Made by a program: the position numbers and the translations under genes. Positions 46,201-57,165 of a stretch of 64,000 nt of DNA are shown piece after piece. Below the pieces are notes generated by a model. The model saw only the letters and a list, made by a program, of their open reading frames with translations, was not told the origin of the DNA and did not search any database. Position 1 is the stretch's first letter. Every line of letters begins with the position of its first letter. The stretch comes from Theristus sp. LFF4_11 (Eukaryota > Nematoda > Chromadorea > Monhysterida > Xyalidae): NCBI GenBank assembly GCA_030248135.1, contig JASANC010002087.1:62001-126000 (forward strand). The letters run 5' to 3'.

Positions 46201-48671
46201 CTAAACAAAACGCTGCACCAAGCCAATTTTCCATCCATCCCCCTTTTGCAATCACATCGCAAATACCGAACCAACCATCACAACACCAACGGGCACTCGA
46301 TCGGTGTCGGCCAATAAGCGCACCAGACTCAGGCAACGTCGACGGAACACGGCACGCTGATTGGTCAGCTGCGACCGTGGCGCCCTCTGGCGGCGCGCAT
46401 GTGCGTGCGCCCGGAACGCGTCCGCGAGCAGGCGGTCGTGACGGAGCATGGTGGCGTCGCTGAGGCCGCTCGACGCGACGCTGGCCTGTGCGGCGGAATT
46501 GGTGATGCGAATGTTTAGGAATGCGGATGGAAGTGGGCAACGCGCTGATTGGCTTGCCTACTCATGGTGTCTTACACTTCTCTGGTATCATGCCGTGCAC
46601 TGCAGAATAAAAACTGACTGACTGACTGACTGATTGGCTGCGTCCAGATCGCACCGATTTTGCTAGCAGAAATGTGTTCTGGGAGAGCAAGCAAGCGAGT
46701 TGTGACAATCTGTGGATACAGATGGCCTAATTTCACAGACGCATTTTTTGGGGGGGGGGGCTTTACATTCGTACGCATGGAAGGCTGAAGTGCCTGAGAT
46801 AAACGCTTCAGTTTCGCGCGGACACGATACAATCCATCAACGGCCACAAAAATCGAAATCCAAAGACGGGGAGCGGACTCTCAGTAGTCACTCCGCGCAA
46901 AGTCAACCCGCTTGCTGATAATGAGTTTTTTCGCTTGGCATCGTCACATTTCTTTCCAAACGGGCGACAGAAACGCAACTCAACAATTAACATTAAAATG
47001 AAGCGTCAAACTGGTTTGTCAAGTATCTCACAGGTTGCACAATTTCTCTCCAACCCCCCACCCCCCTCCCCACCACCTTGTCGTCGTCGTCGTCATTCTC
47101 CGAAGACGCCGCGGTTTCCCCGAGTGCCTCCCTGACCGCCTTCACCAGTTCAGGGTTCACATCGGCACTGTTCTCTTCCGGTTCCCCATCGGCGTCAGAG
47201 TCTGACAAACAGAAAATGAAATGTTGCGAGTTTGTTTCGGCAGATGATTTCGATCCGGGCCAATAGCGCCGCTGAGGTACATTAGTCTGGGGGTTAATGG
47301 AGGGCTGAATGGCCCGAGGAGCAGTTCCTTTGCCCCGAGAGGGGGAACAGCCTCTGAGCCCCGCTCAGTCCCAAGGGCACCACTGATTTGAGCGTCATCT
47401 CGATTTCGGTGGCTTTCGGTTGCTTATTCAGGCTCGAAACGAAAAGGCTATCTCTCGGATTCTGATGAATTGGTGCTCAAATCGGTCCAGTCGGTGCTTC
47501 GCTATTATTTTTTCTTGTGGTTCTGCGACTCAATGCGCGCCTGGATGGCAAGGCAGCTTGACGCGGTAATTCAAAATCTATGAAGTGACCAAACTTCCTG
47601 AGATTCCAGTGGGTCACTTGGGGCAGTTTTGATCAATCATGATACTAATTTCCTTTCACAACGCATTCAGTCGCGGAGCTAAGATGATGGATAATAATAG
47701 TTCAACAAGGAAAGTCAGAGCAAAACACCAAACCACTGTCGTTTTCGTCCTTTTCCGATCCGTCTTTCTCATCAACCTCCATCATGTCTTCATCTTCACC
47801 ATCATCGTCCTCGTGCAGCAGCGCATCGATTCGACTGGAGGAAACATCGATTATCTAAGTGAATGTGAAAATATATATTTCAAAATAAAGTTTCTCTATG
47901 CAACGTATGAGCTAAAAAAGCTTCTTAAAAAGTAGTACCATACTCTGTGGGTGCGACAGTTTCTCGCAAGAATGGCTCACCTCATAAATCTCCGCCATGA
48001 TTTCGTGCGTCAACAACGAGCGAACATGATAGAACGCCATTAGCGCCGCCTCGCGCAACAGTTTCTGTTCCTTCGTTAACAACGATAAAATCAGATCGAC
48101 AAGTTGCGCCACATTTGGCGAGTGGTTGTCGATTGCCGATGTTGACTGTTTGTGCAGTTCGACTAACTCCTGGCGAACAGAATCATGAGTGAAGAATTAT
48201 ATCTGGTGAAACCGAAAATCATGCGCAATTCGCTGATTGGTTGCTTTTGAGTCCGATAAATCTGATTGGTCCTCTGGCCAACTCGATATACCCAGTCAGC
48301 GTGCCAGATTCGTGTTGTACAACGCTCAAACTGAATCGTTTTGACTGTTGGAGCTGTGACGCACACAAACACCACCGCAATCAAGACGCTCCAACTCTCG
48401 CATACGCATCAAGAGTGGATCAATCAAAATTTTCCAGTTGAATGAATGGAAAACAACCCAAGCCATCGCAAAAACACCAACACCAACCAACAAAAACTCA
48501 ACTCACCTCCAACAACTCCACCAGCTCTTCCGAACGACCATAGACGGCGACCAAGAAGAACGCAGCAACCAACAGCGAGCCAACGGCTTGCTCAAAACAC
48601 CGGCGTTGATCGGGTTCAGTGGCTGCACTAGTCGAAATCGACTCCAACACGTGCACGCTGTTTGACAGCAC
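43206..48671 (-). CDS. MYBBP1A: MYBBP1A C-terminal half, exons 10-21
   Basis: Exons in coding order: 48507-48671, 47981-48169, 47734-47854, 47077-47201, 46276-46485, 45331-45579, 44908-45060, 44632-44703, 44475-44519, 44315-44389, 43747-43920, 43206-43376. Phases agree at every junction. 47734-47854 and 47077-47201 are the acidic segment (HEDDDGEDED..., ENDDDDDK). Exon 46276-46485 contains an in-frame GACCAATCAGCG (Thr-Asn-Gln), an instance of the motif dispersed in the introns. MITE copies lie in introns at 44024-44178, 45642-45875 and 48812-49050. Confidence 0.85.
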
Positions 48672-51600
48672 CTGCGATGGAATGATGGCAGTTTTGGATT
48701 GTGCAACGCTGATTGGTTACTTGGACCATCAGGCATAAAGTGCATAGAAACAAGCACAGAAAACGATTTTTGCCGACCGCAGAAACAATTTACAAAGTTA
48801 CACACACTGGTATGACCTATTTTTTTAAACGTGTCCCACTGAAATGACGGCATGTGCCGCCAAACATGCGCTTGTCGTTCACAGCAAACCAGACTTTCCG
48901 TTTAGCCGATTTCTTCCCGTAAACACATGGTGAATGTCGAATCAGTCACACCAAACTGACATTTTAGTGCCTGTACTTTGACAAACGGGCGTTTTTAAAG
49001 CAAATGACGTCATTTTAGTCCGGACACGTTTGAATAAATCCACAATAGTCCAATGCGAAAACTGGTAAGAAATCGCAGTCATAATTTCATCAAGTTTTTT
49101 TGTGGCGCACCGGTTTCAAAAAGCAGCCAATCAATTAGATTCCCAAAAAAACAAAAGAGCATTCACGAACCAGTATTTAGTGAACACAGCTAGGCGTCAC
49201 CAAATACTGCTTCATGAATGCCGCTCTCGCACCACCACAACGTCGTCCTCACTGTTCGCCGCATTCATCAGTAGCGTCTGTTGCGCTTGGAAAAGCTCGT
49301 TCACGAATGGCGCCGCATGCCGCAGATAGTCAGCCGTCGCTATCTGCGGCCGCAGCCGGTGCGTTTGTTTCTTCACTCTCGTCGGCCGATCCGCGACGAA
49401 TCGATAATCGCTCAGTGACAGGTTCAGGAATAGTGCCAATAGATAGGCGGCTGGGTAACGCACTGGCTGGCTGCGGTGTGAAGTGCGAGTGAGATTGTGT
49501 GAACGTTGAATTTAGGTGAATGCGATTACAGTCGAACTCTTTAAATTATGGGGAATCAGCTGATTCGCTGGGATTACGGTATGCATGCTTTCTGTGCAGG
49601 CATTGCTGTGTGGGCGCAGTTTGGTTGGCACAGAGAGCTGGCATACCGTAAGCCCAACCAATCAGCTGATTCGCCATAATTTGGAGTTCGACTGTCATGT
49701 CGATAACGTCTATAATGTGGAAACCAGTACACTAGGTTGTAACACAGTAACGTCGCAAACACAAACAAACGCACAGGCACTGACGCTGGCGCTGCTGCGC
49801 TGTCGTATGTGTGCGCATGCGGTTGTTTGTGACTGTGACGAACACTACTGTGTGTACTACTTTATAACTGAGTGTAATAACTTCAGACGTGGATTTTATT
49901 AAAAAGGTGCGCACATTATTACGGTATCTACAGTATGTTTGTTTAGATCTGTAAATTTTCTCGCAGAATACAAAACTCGTAAAAAAAGAAAGAAAGAACG
50001 GAATCGGAGGAGTTGAACCAAATGCGGTGTTTCAGTTCAACGTTCAATCAAACACCCGATATAATCGTTCCTGTCACTACAAGACAAAGTATCGCGTGCT
50101 CCGTAGTCTACAAAAAGGGACAGGGTTTTCAAAAACAAACCTCTACCTGATTCTATTCGCCTGTATCTGCTGCACGATCGGCGTGTCCGTCCGCAGTTTC
50201 GCCGCGCCCAATCGGTGCAGTTTCCGACGGATTTTCGCGCGCAGCGACGCCCGCCGCTCGTGGCACACCACTCGCCCACCGGGCGGGCCTCCAGGACCCG
50301 CCGCCGGCCCGCGGCCCGCGCCCGGGGGGGCAGCGGCCGGCCCGAGCGGGCAAGGCCCGGGAGAGGGAGACGAGATCCGATCCCGGTGGTGGGGGGGGCT
50401 GCCGGCGGGTGGGGGTGTGGTCGGCGTCTGGTGGGTGGGCGTAGAGGCTCGGTCGACGCAGAACGCGCTGTATTGTCTTTCCTTTACGACCGCGACCCGA
50501 GGCGGGGGGGGACACGAAAACAACTACCAATCATCATGTGGGAGTTCAGAGAACAGCCTACGAACCCGGCGGCCTCAAAGGAACCGGATCGGCTTTTGCA
50601 GACGGGGAGCCGGAGGGCCGGAAAATTCAATTTGAATTCCCGCGTCGGGGGTTTCTGGGAATTTGGTGGTTAATTATCTAAAAATGCGTGAGACGCATAT
50701 AAAAGAAGGAATATGGCCTTGTGTAAGCAGTGAAAGACTTGGCTCGACAACGCTTTTCAAGTCTCTGATGTGGTACACACGGATACAAGTACATAAGAGT
50801 CATATTTTTGCGCGTTTATTTATGATTTCGGTTGCACATGGCAACCCTCGTGCTTTGTATTGTAGACAAATGACCTTTCACATTTGCGGATTTCGGGCAT
50901 TCAGCGACCACTAAAACTACTAAAATAACAATCAGACTTTAGCTCGCTGACACTGGTTTGTTCAGGACAAATTGTATCGCAGAAGCATTGCGGAACGCAA
51001 GGTCTCCTGTGGCAAAGGCAATGACTCACGGGACAGACGGTTTATCCTGCCACACTAGTTGAAGGTGACACCGGTAAAAAAGGTGAAAATCAACGGAAGA
51101 CAACTCCTTTTTGTCACTGGTGCTGGTGTGTACACAGCGGTGCGTACGTTAACAACAACGAAAAAGCTACATGCAACAATGTTTTGCAATCTCTAATTTT
51201 TCTGTTTTTGCACAGAATTTACAGAATTTCGCACATGGCGTGATTTTAGATTAAATCGAAGAGAACAATTAAAAAATAACTTCAAAGTTTTACGCTTTTC
51301 AGCAAAACGAAAACGAAAACGAAAACCTTCGGATTCGCTGCCCTCCGGGGATATAGCGACCGCAGGCCACCGAAACCGAAATCGGGCTAAGATCACTGGT
51401 GCCCCCAGGACAGAGCGGGGCTTAGAGGCTGCCCCCTCACATGCCGAGGGTATTGGTTCCACGGGATGGTGAGCCGTCCATTCCCCAATCCCACCGGAGT
51501 TTGGTACCTTCGGGTTTCCGGAATCGGTGGGGGGCGTGCTTCAAAAAAAAAACAAACAAACGCGGCGCAAAAATATGACCCTTATGTACTTGTATCCGTG

Positions 51601-54600
51601 TGTACCACATCAGAGACTTGAAAAGCGTTGTCGAGCCAAGTCTTTCACTGCTTACACAAGGCCATATTCCTTCTTTTATATGCGTCTCACGCATTTTTAG
51701 ATAATATTCTGACTTTTACATAAGCCCCGAAGGTCGGACCAAAATCACAATTCGTTGGTCACACATTCTTCTAAACCCCGGTCAACTTAGGTTTTTCATT
51801 TTTCGTTTTTTAGGCCGATTTCTCCAATGCCATTTCTACGGCCGATTCCCCAAAATCGTCACGATTCAGTACCTAGAATCGCTCACAAAAGAAAAACTGA
51901 CCCAAAAGCCGTGATCGGCGTAATGAATTACCATGGAAAACACCGTTTTCTTGTTTTTCATTTCTGGACCGGTTTCGCTAAATTCCACGGCCGATTCACC
52001 ATAAATCGTCACGATTTAGTATCTAGAGTTGCTCATACAAGAAAACTAACCCAAAATCCGTGATCAGCACATTGAATTACCCTGGAAAAACCGTTTTCTC
52101 GTTTTTCATTTCTGGACCGATTTCGCCAATTTCCACGGCCGATTCGCCCGAAATCGTCACGATTCAGTATCTAAAGTTGCTCACATAAGAAAACTAACCC
52201 AAAATTCGTGATCAGCGGATTGAATTACCCTGGAAAACACCCTTTTCTTGTTTTTCGTTCCTGGACCAATTTCGCCAACTTCCACGGCCGATTCGCCCGA
52301 AATCGTCACGATTCAGCATCTAGAATTGCTCACGTAAGAAAACTAACCCAAAATTCGTGATCAGCGCATTGAATTACCCTGGAAAACACCCTTTTCTTGT
52401 TTTTCGTTTCTGGACCGATTTCGCCAACTTCCACGGCCGATTCGCCCGAAATCGTCACGATTCAGCATCTAGAGTTGCTCACGTAAGAAAACTAACCCAA
52501 AATCCGTGATCAGCGCATTGAATTACCCTGGAAACACCCTTTTCTTGTTTTTCGTTTCTGGACCGATTTCGCCAACTTCCACGGCCGATTCGCCCGAAAT
52601 CGTCACGATTCAGCATCTAGAGTTGCTCACGTAAGAAAACTATCCCAAAATCCGTGATCAGCGTATTGAATTCCTACGGACTAAACATTTCTGCTATTTT
52701 TCGTAGCTCAGACAAAATTTGTAAGACAGAAAAAATGATACCCAGTCAAAATGCTACGAATTTTCAAAAAATGCACAATTTTGACCCAAATAATGCCCGG
52801 GCAAAAAATAAACTAAATTTTCAGTATCTACGGATGAATTTACCCGAGGAAAAATTCTTGTTCAACTGTGAAAGTGTCCCAGCTAAAAATTGAAAGGGCG
52901 AACACTTAAAACCAGGTGACAACCCTGCGAACTTTCAAAAAAGCCCAATTTTTACCCCAAAAAGGGGTCGGGGCAAAAAATTAACTCATTTTTCCAAATC
53001 TACGGAATGAAATTACCCTAGGAAACATTTTTCTTCAACTGTGAACGTGTCCCAGCTAAAAATTGAAAGGGCGAACACTTGAAACCCGGTGAAAACGCTG
53101 CGAACTTTTAAAAATGCCCAAATTTTTACCCCAAAAAGTGGTCGGGGCAAAAAATTAACCCATTTTTCCAAATCTACGGATGAAATTACCCCAGGAAACA
53201 TTCTTGCTAGACTGTGAACGTGTCGCAGGTAAAAACTGAAAGCGCGAACACATGTTGATGACATACCGGAAAAAAAAAGAGATAGAAAAATAAGTAACAC
53301 TGTTTTCAGAATAGGTTTTTCGTGTCTACAGCGTATGAAAAGTAGTCGGATAAAATTTTTTTCGCGGCTCCAAGCACAACTTTGGGTGTTCGTTTCGTGT
53401 GCACAGAACCAAGTTTGTGGCTTATACTATGCTCGCTGGAGGAAGCGAGCAAATTTGAAAAACGCGCGCGAGAGGATAACGGCTCATATAATGCGTGATG
53501 CGCTGTCCGCTCGCTGACGCTCGCTCGCGCATCCGCATGATTGGAAGATTGACAGCTTGATGACTTCAGGTGTACTGACTGTTTTTGGTTGATTGATTGA
53601 TTCAGGTGGATTGATTGTTTTTGGTTGATTGATTGATTCACGTGTATTGATTGGTCGACTGATGCCTAGTTGATAGGATAGGATGCTTGATTGATCGGCT
53701 GAGTGAAAGGCTGTTCAACTGGCTACTTGAATGATTGCGGGATAAGCTGAGTTGCTGGCTGATATTGAACGGTTGATCGATAAAAACGACTGTCGACTAA
53801 ATCAGCACGCACAACAAACAACAACAGCAACAGCCAATCGATCCACCGAAATCTCCATCTTCACCTACGACTCACATCAACACCAATCATCGTGCATTCG
53901 CTGATCAGAGTCGCGAAAATCGAAAAGCCCGCCGCGATTTTCGGGTTCGGTCGATTGTCAAAGTCGTGCTGAACGGTGATTGGTTGCAGACAGTCGGTCC
54001 AAATTTCGGCCAATGAGCGCGGCGAGCGGTGCACGAGCAGACGCAGCAACTGGCGTAGATTGTGGTCAAGCGTGGCAGCGCCTTTTGTGAGAGTCGGGGT
54101 CTGGGTGAAAAAAACTGGCTAAATATAATATGCGAAAACAGTTTGAAAGAGTGGAGAAAAGTGGCGAAAAAGCGAGTGAAAAAAACCAAAGCCGTCTTAA
54201 ACTTAGTCCTAGTCTGAACATCATGCACACTGTGAACATACAGTAACGCTGCACAGTTACAAACAAACGCGCAGGCACATACAGGGCTGCTTTTGCACAT
54301 GTCGACGACGTGTTTCTGTGCGACTGGCTCGGCAACTTTACTGTATTACCTACCGTGTTAACAAAGTGCATTGTCTTCCAACTAGGACTTTAGCAGCCCA
54401 ACACAGAAGACTAGAAGACACCCGCTAGACACAAGAACAGCCAAATTTCAACGAAGTACACTCACCAAAACGTCCGGCAAAATCGTTTGTAGCGTCTCGA
54501 GTTGATGCTTCGGTTTCAGTAGGTTCTTTACAAATCGATTGTGCTTGGTCAGTGTCTGAAAAAGAACGTGGAAAACTTGAAACTGAAAAAAACTGAATAT

Positions 54601-56811
54601 TGGAAGGAAATCGTGTATGATAGTCAAACTCTAAATTATCGGCAATCAGCTGATTGGTTGGTGACGCATGTGATGCATGCCTTTCTGTGCAGGCATTGCT
54701 GTGACGGCGGAGTCGGTCCGTGCACAGAAAGCAACCGTCACGTGTGATCACCAACCAATCAGCTGATTGCCTATAATTTACAATTCAACTGTATATGAGC
54801 TATGCAACCGGTCGAAATGAAAAAAAAACCACTTCGAGTAGTCAGAGCTGAAAAGCTTCAAAATGAACTCGTTTAGCAACTGACAAAAACGAAACAAAAA
54901 CCATTCCTAACCGGAAACTTTACTGCAACTGCGCAAACGAGACCAATGAGATGCACTTGAAGGTTGTCGTTCATATCGGCCAGTCCGTCTTTCACTTGCG
55001 GCCAAACGGCTCTTTCGAACATGTCTGGTTCACACTGAAATGGGAAAAATGAAAAAAATTCTAATATGGGACGCTGATTGGGTGCACGATGCTGACACGG
55101 CGAAGTCAACATTTATTGTTATTAAAAATGCAGTGAAATCCCTGAATCTCTTTTTTTCCACAAAAAAGAACCAATGCCCATCAACATATCAATTTTTTCA
55201 TTGATTAATTTTCGGGCACCGGCTCCGGAAACCATTGAAATTCGATTGAAACTCCTCCTGGCATTCCCGGCATCTGGTGCCGACTTGCAGTTGCTGATTG
55301 GCCGTATCATGAGAGTCCAAATCGGTGCGGTTTTGTTCCGATGCAACAAACAAATAAAACAAATCAGCTCACGTGAAACAGAAATCCAAAAAAACCAAGC
55401 CACAAAAACAATCAACAAACCGTGTCCACCAAATCGCAGATTGTTTTCGAGGCGATCATTTTTATCGGAGCTCCTTGTGCTGACTGCTGCGCGTTTTGTA
55501 AGGTCCAAAGTTGTTGCACTATCTTGCTGACAAGATCTGGATCCTGCAAACATTAAAAAAACTGAATTAAGAATTTAATTACAACATTCGAATTAAATTG
55601 ATTGTAAGTAACCCATAAACACAAAACAAAACAAAAAAATTATGACAACCTGTCTACAATCATCGTTGCGCAAGATCGCCGCAGACAGTAGCACATTTGC
55701 TAGATCGGCTTCAAAGCGATTCTGGAAGAAAATTGGCCGGACTGACTTGCAAAATTGTTTTTACACATAGCACACGAACACCTTCACTTAAGTAAACCTG
55801 AGCTGAGTTTTCGGCGGGGTGGACCAGCCTCCAATTTCAGTTTCAAGATGCTTTTTTATACGTGTTCCTCCATTTCCCAATCGCTGACCTCATGGCCACC
55901 AAACGTGGCTTGTGCTTTCTCCCACCAGTCGGTTGCCTCTGTTGCAGTTCGCAGCAGAAACGTCAACGCTGTGGAGTAACCGACCCTGGCTGCCAATCGA
56001 GCCGATAACAAGCCACGAATCAATCGATTCAGAATGTACGGTCGATCCGTGTCGGTGGTGTGTGTGCACTGGAGAAAGGTGGCATTTGCGAAACAGCGAC
56101 ATGTTTTTTTGTGTTGGGTAAAGTCCTAGTCTCAAAGCCGTACTTGATATGGTCATTAGTCACGAACAAACACACAAGTCCAACTCTTTAACATATCCAA
56201 TTAGCTGATTGGTTGATGAATGCATTCCGTGCATGGATTGTGGTGGAGGCGGAGTCTGCATCATCCATCACGTGACCACCAACCAATCAGCAAATTGGAA
56301 ATGTTAACGGGTTAGATTGTACGATGTTACGACAGCTGCGCGCGTGTGTGCCTGTGTGTTTGTTTGCGAGTGTGCACCATTACTGGACATTATGTGTTAC
56401 TGGACAGTCTTTTAGACTCGGACTAGTCTGAGACCGGCGCAACGTCCTGGTCACACTTGCATTTTTTTGTTCCTTGTACCATTCCATTATTTAACCAATG
56501 AAGGAATAAAATCTCGAAATCTGAACTTTCGCTTTTGTGTTCACTGAAAAATTTTTTACCCGAAACGTACAACGGACCAAATATTCAACCGCAGTCGCTC
56601 TTTGCTTCTGGTCCAAATCAGCCAGGCCCCAGAATTGGTCCAGCAATTTCTGGTCCACGGGTCTGCTGCCCAAACCGGCGTTTTCCGGGGCAACAATGGG
56701 GCCATTTTTCGATGGGGTCCCTTCAGACGAGTGTTTTCGTTTGCGACTTTTCTTGCTCGCCTTTTTCTCTGGCTTCTTTTCTTCGGCTTCCGGTTGTTGC
56801 TGGTCAACCAT
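43206..56811 (-). CDS. MYBBP1A: MYBBP1A / DNA polymerase phi (Pol5) family nucleolar protein
   Basis: MYBBP1A/Pol5 proteins are nucleolar HEAT-repeat factors acting in rRNA transcription and ribosome assembly; they are not active polymerases despite the name. Twenty-one exons give about 1,060 residues (human 1,328, yeast Pol5 about 1,020). The start ATG at 56809-56811 opens a Lys-rich basic leader, then LLDQFWGLADLDQKQRATAVEYLV and YILNRLIRGLLSARLAARVGYSTAL, both diagnostic. A central HEAT-like block (LLREAALMAFYHVRSLLTHE) precedes two acidic exons, and LSDATMLRHDRLLADAF matches the family's LGDEAMMALDQSLASLF. The stop is TAG at 43206-43208. The long basic C-terminal tail of vertebrates is absent. 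The intron 50286-53875 contains the second composite element. Confidence 0.9.
44024..44178. mobile_element. MITE family G, third copy
   Basis: AACCTGTCACTTTCTTTCGC and GCGAGAAAGTGACAGGTT are inverted ends. It is in MYBBP1A intron 43921-44314. Confidence 0.7.
45642..45875 (+). mobile_element. MITE family E, copy 1
   Basis: About 235 bp, 85-90% identical to 48812-49050. Imperfect ~38-bp inverted ends: TTCAAACGTGTC(TC)ACTGAAATGACGTCAT against the inverse of ATGACGTCATTTTAGTCCGG...GTTTGAA. Both copies are in MYBBP1A introns in the same orientation. No ORF. Confidence 0.8.
48812..49050 (+). mobile_element. MITE family E, copy 2
   Basis: Shares with copy 1 the internal run CCAGACTTTCCGTTT, CGATTTCTTCCCGTAAAC and GAATCAGTCACACCAAACTG, and the TGACGTCAT near each end. 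It is in MYBBP1A intron 48672-49235. Confidence 0.8.
49158..49220. mobile_element. Palindromic hairpin MITE, family A
   Basis: GCATTCACGAACCAGTATTTAGTG and CACCAAATACTGCTTCATGAATGC form a hairpin 16 bp downstream of a MYBBP1A splice donor. Confidence 0.8.
49236..56811 (-). CDS. MYBBP1A: MYBBP1A N-terminal half, exons 1-9
   Basis: Exons in coding order: 56560-56811, 55889-56068, 55650-55721, 55421-55543, 54912-55034, 54466-54555, 53876-54100, about 50285-50147, and 49236-49470. The fifth may instead end at 54924 with a 44-bp intron and a small exon starting at 54879 (LLNEFILK), but that option does not keep phase with the sixth. The eighth (LRAKIRRKLHRLG) has an uncertain 5' end inside a very GC-rich stretch; its donor (AG before GTAGAG) fits the phase of the ninth, whose acceptor is at 49471. 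A family A hairpin (49158-49220) lies 16 bp beyond the ninth exon's donor. Confidence 0.8.
49527..49697. mobile_element. MITE family B (CAGTCGAACTC ends)
   Basis: Ends ACAGTCGAACTCTTTAAATTATGG and CATAATTTGGAGTTCGACTGT; sub-terminal AATCAGCTGATT and a central palindrome ATGCATGCTTTCTGTGCAGGC. Related copies: 1717-1880 (right end interrupted by a family A hairpin), 54618-54794, 56178-56324 (inside a family H copy), 59226-59366; partial at 58893-58985 and 62690-62750. Confidence 0.75.
50286..50660. other. Very GC-rich stretch upstream of MYBBP1A exon 8
   Basis: About 375 bp, dominated by CCCGCC/GGCCCG. On the minus strand it has an open Pro/Gly/Ala-rich frame continuous with exon 8 (50147-50285), so part may be coding, but composition alone could explain that. 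It directly abuts the composite element at 50673. Confidence 0.5.
50673..53541 (-). mobile_element. Composite satellite-bearing element, copy 2 (2.9 kb, inverted)
   Basis: Read on the minus strand it repeats the whole order of 23713-27321: ATCATGCGG end, 173-bp repeat (about 52700-53230), 149-bp repeat (about 51800-52680, roughly 6 units), and the inverted-arm module (50673-51705). It lies in the MYBBP1A intron between exons 7 and 8. Internal identity to copy 1 is very high outside the array edges, so both insertions are recent or homogenised. A GATTGATTGATTCAGGTG-type tandem repeat follows at 53560-53660. Confidence 0.8.
51800..52680 (-). repeat. 149-bp satellite array in copy 2, about 6 units
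   Basis: Minus-strand units begin at the GGGTAATTCAAT phrase seen in copy 1; on the + strand AATTACCCTGGAAAA recurs at about 149-bp steps from 52075 to 52525. The unit number is roughly half of copy 1. Confidence 0.85.
54618..54794. mobile_element. MITE family B
   Basis: ATAGTCAAACTCTAAATTAT...AATCAGCTGATTGGTTGGTG and CACCAACCAATCAGCTGATT...ATAATTTACAATTCAACTGTAT are inverted, flanked by TA-like sequence. In MYBBP1A intron 54556-54911. Confidence 0.75.
56126..56440. mobile_element. Family H MITE with a family B MITE nested inside
   Basis: Outer arms AGTCCTAGTCTCAAAG and GACTCGGACTAGTCTGAG with CGAACAAACACACAAG / TGCCTGTGTGTTTGTTTGCG belong to family H. Between the H arms, 56178-56324 is a family B element (CCAATTAGCTGATTGGTTGAT ... 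CAACCAATCAGCAAATTGG). Family B therefore moved after this H copy was in place. Confidence 0.7.
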
Positions 56812-57165
56812 TTTGGTGTGCGCCAGAAAGTCAAATGAAGTTGGGTCATCATTTTATCCAATTACAATTGTTTTGCACGGTTTGTATCATCTGAGCGAAC
56901 CGCTCGGAGCTGGCTTTCAAACCATGAAACAAGAAATAATACATTTGGTGATCATAAATTGCCCAAACAAGTGATAACTTTTTCATTTTAATAAACATAG
57001 CCAGAATGAATATGCAATTTGCATGTCTGAAAACCATAATTTGCATGCGATATCACAGAAATTCCAATCATAAAAGCGAAAAAAAGTACACGACATCGTT
57101 GTCGAATGTACCGAAAGGCACCAGACGATTGTTTTATTTTAAATTTAACCAAAACAATGGAATGA
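56812..57165 (-). promoter_or_regulatory. 354-bp spacer between VPS33A stop and MYBBP1A start
   Basis: Both genes are on the minus strand, VPS33A upstream. Minus-strand AATAAA at 57138-57133, about 28 bases past the VPS33A stop, could serve as poly(A) signal. No repeats were seen. Nematode operons have downstream genes at similar or shorter spacing that are trans-spliced, so co-transcription is possible but not shown. The MYBBP1A promoter, if separate, is here. Confidence 0.4.

Noticed and set aside
54831..54879. Small MYBBP1A exon LLNEFILK after a 44-bp intron
   Set aside because: It has good sites but cannot be joined in phase to the next exon; using the GTTAGG donor at 54911 instead keeps the frame.
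55190..55310. Possible extra MYBBP1A exon (reads SAPDAGNARRSFNRIS)
   Set aside because: The flanking exons 55421-55543 and 54912-55034 already join in phase 0 and no family match was seen.
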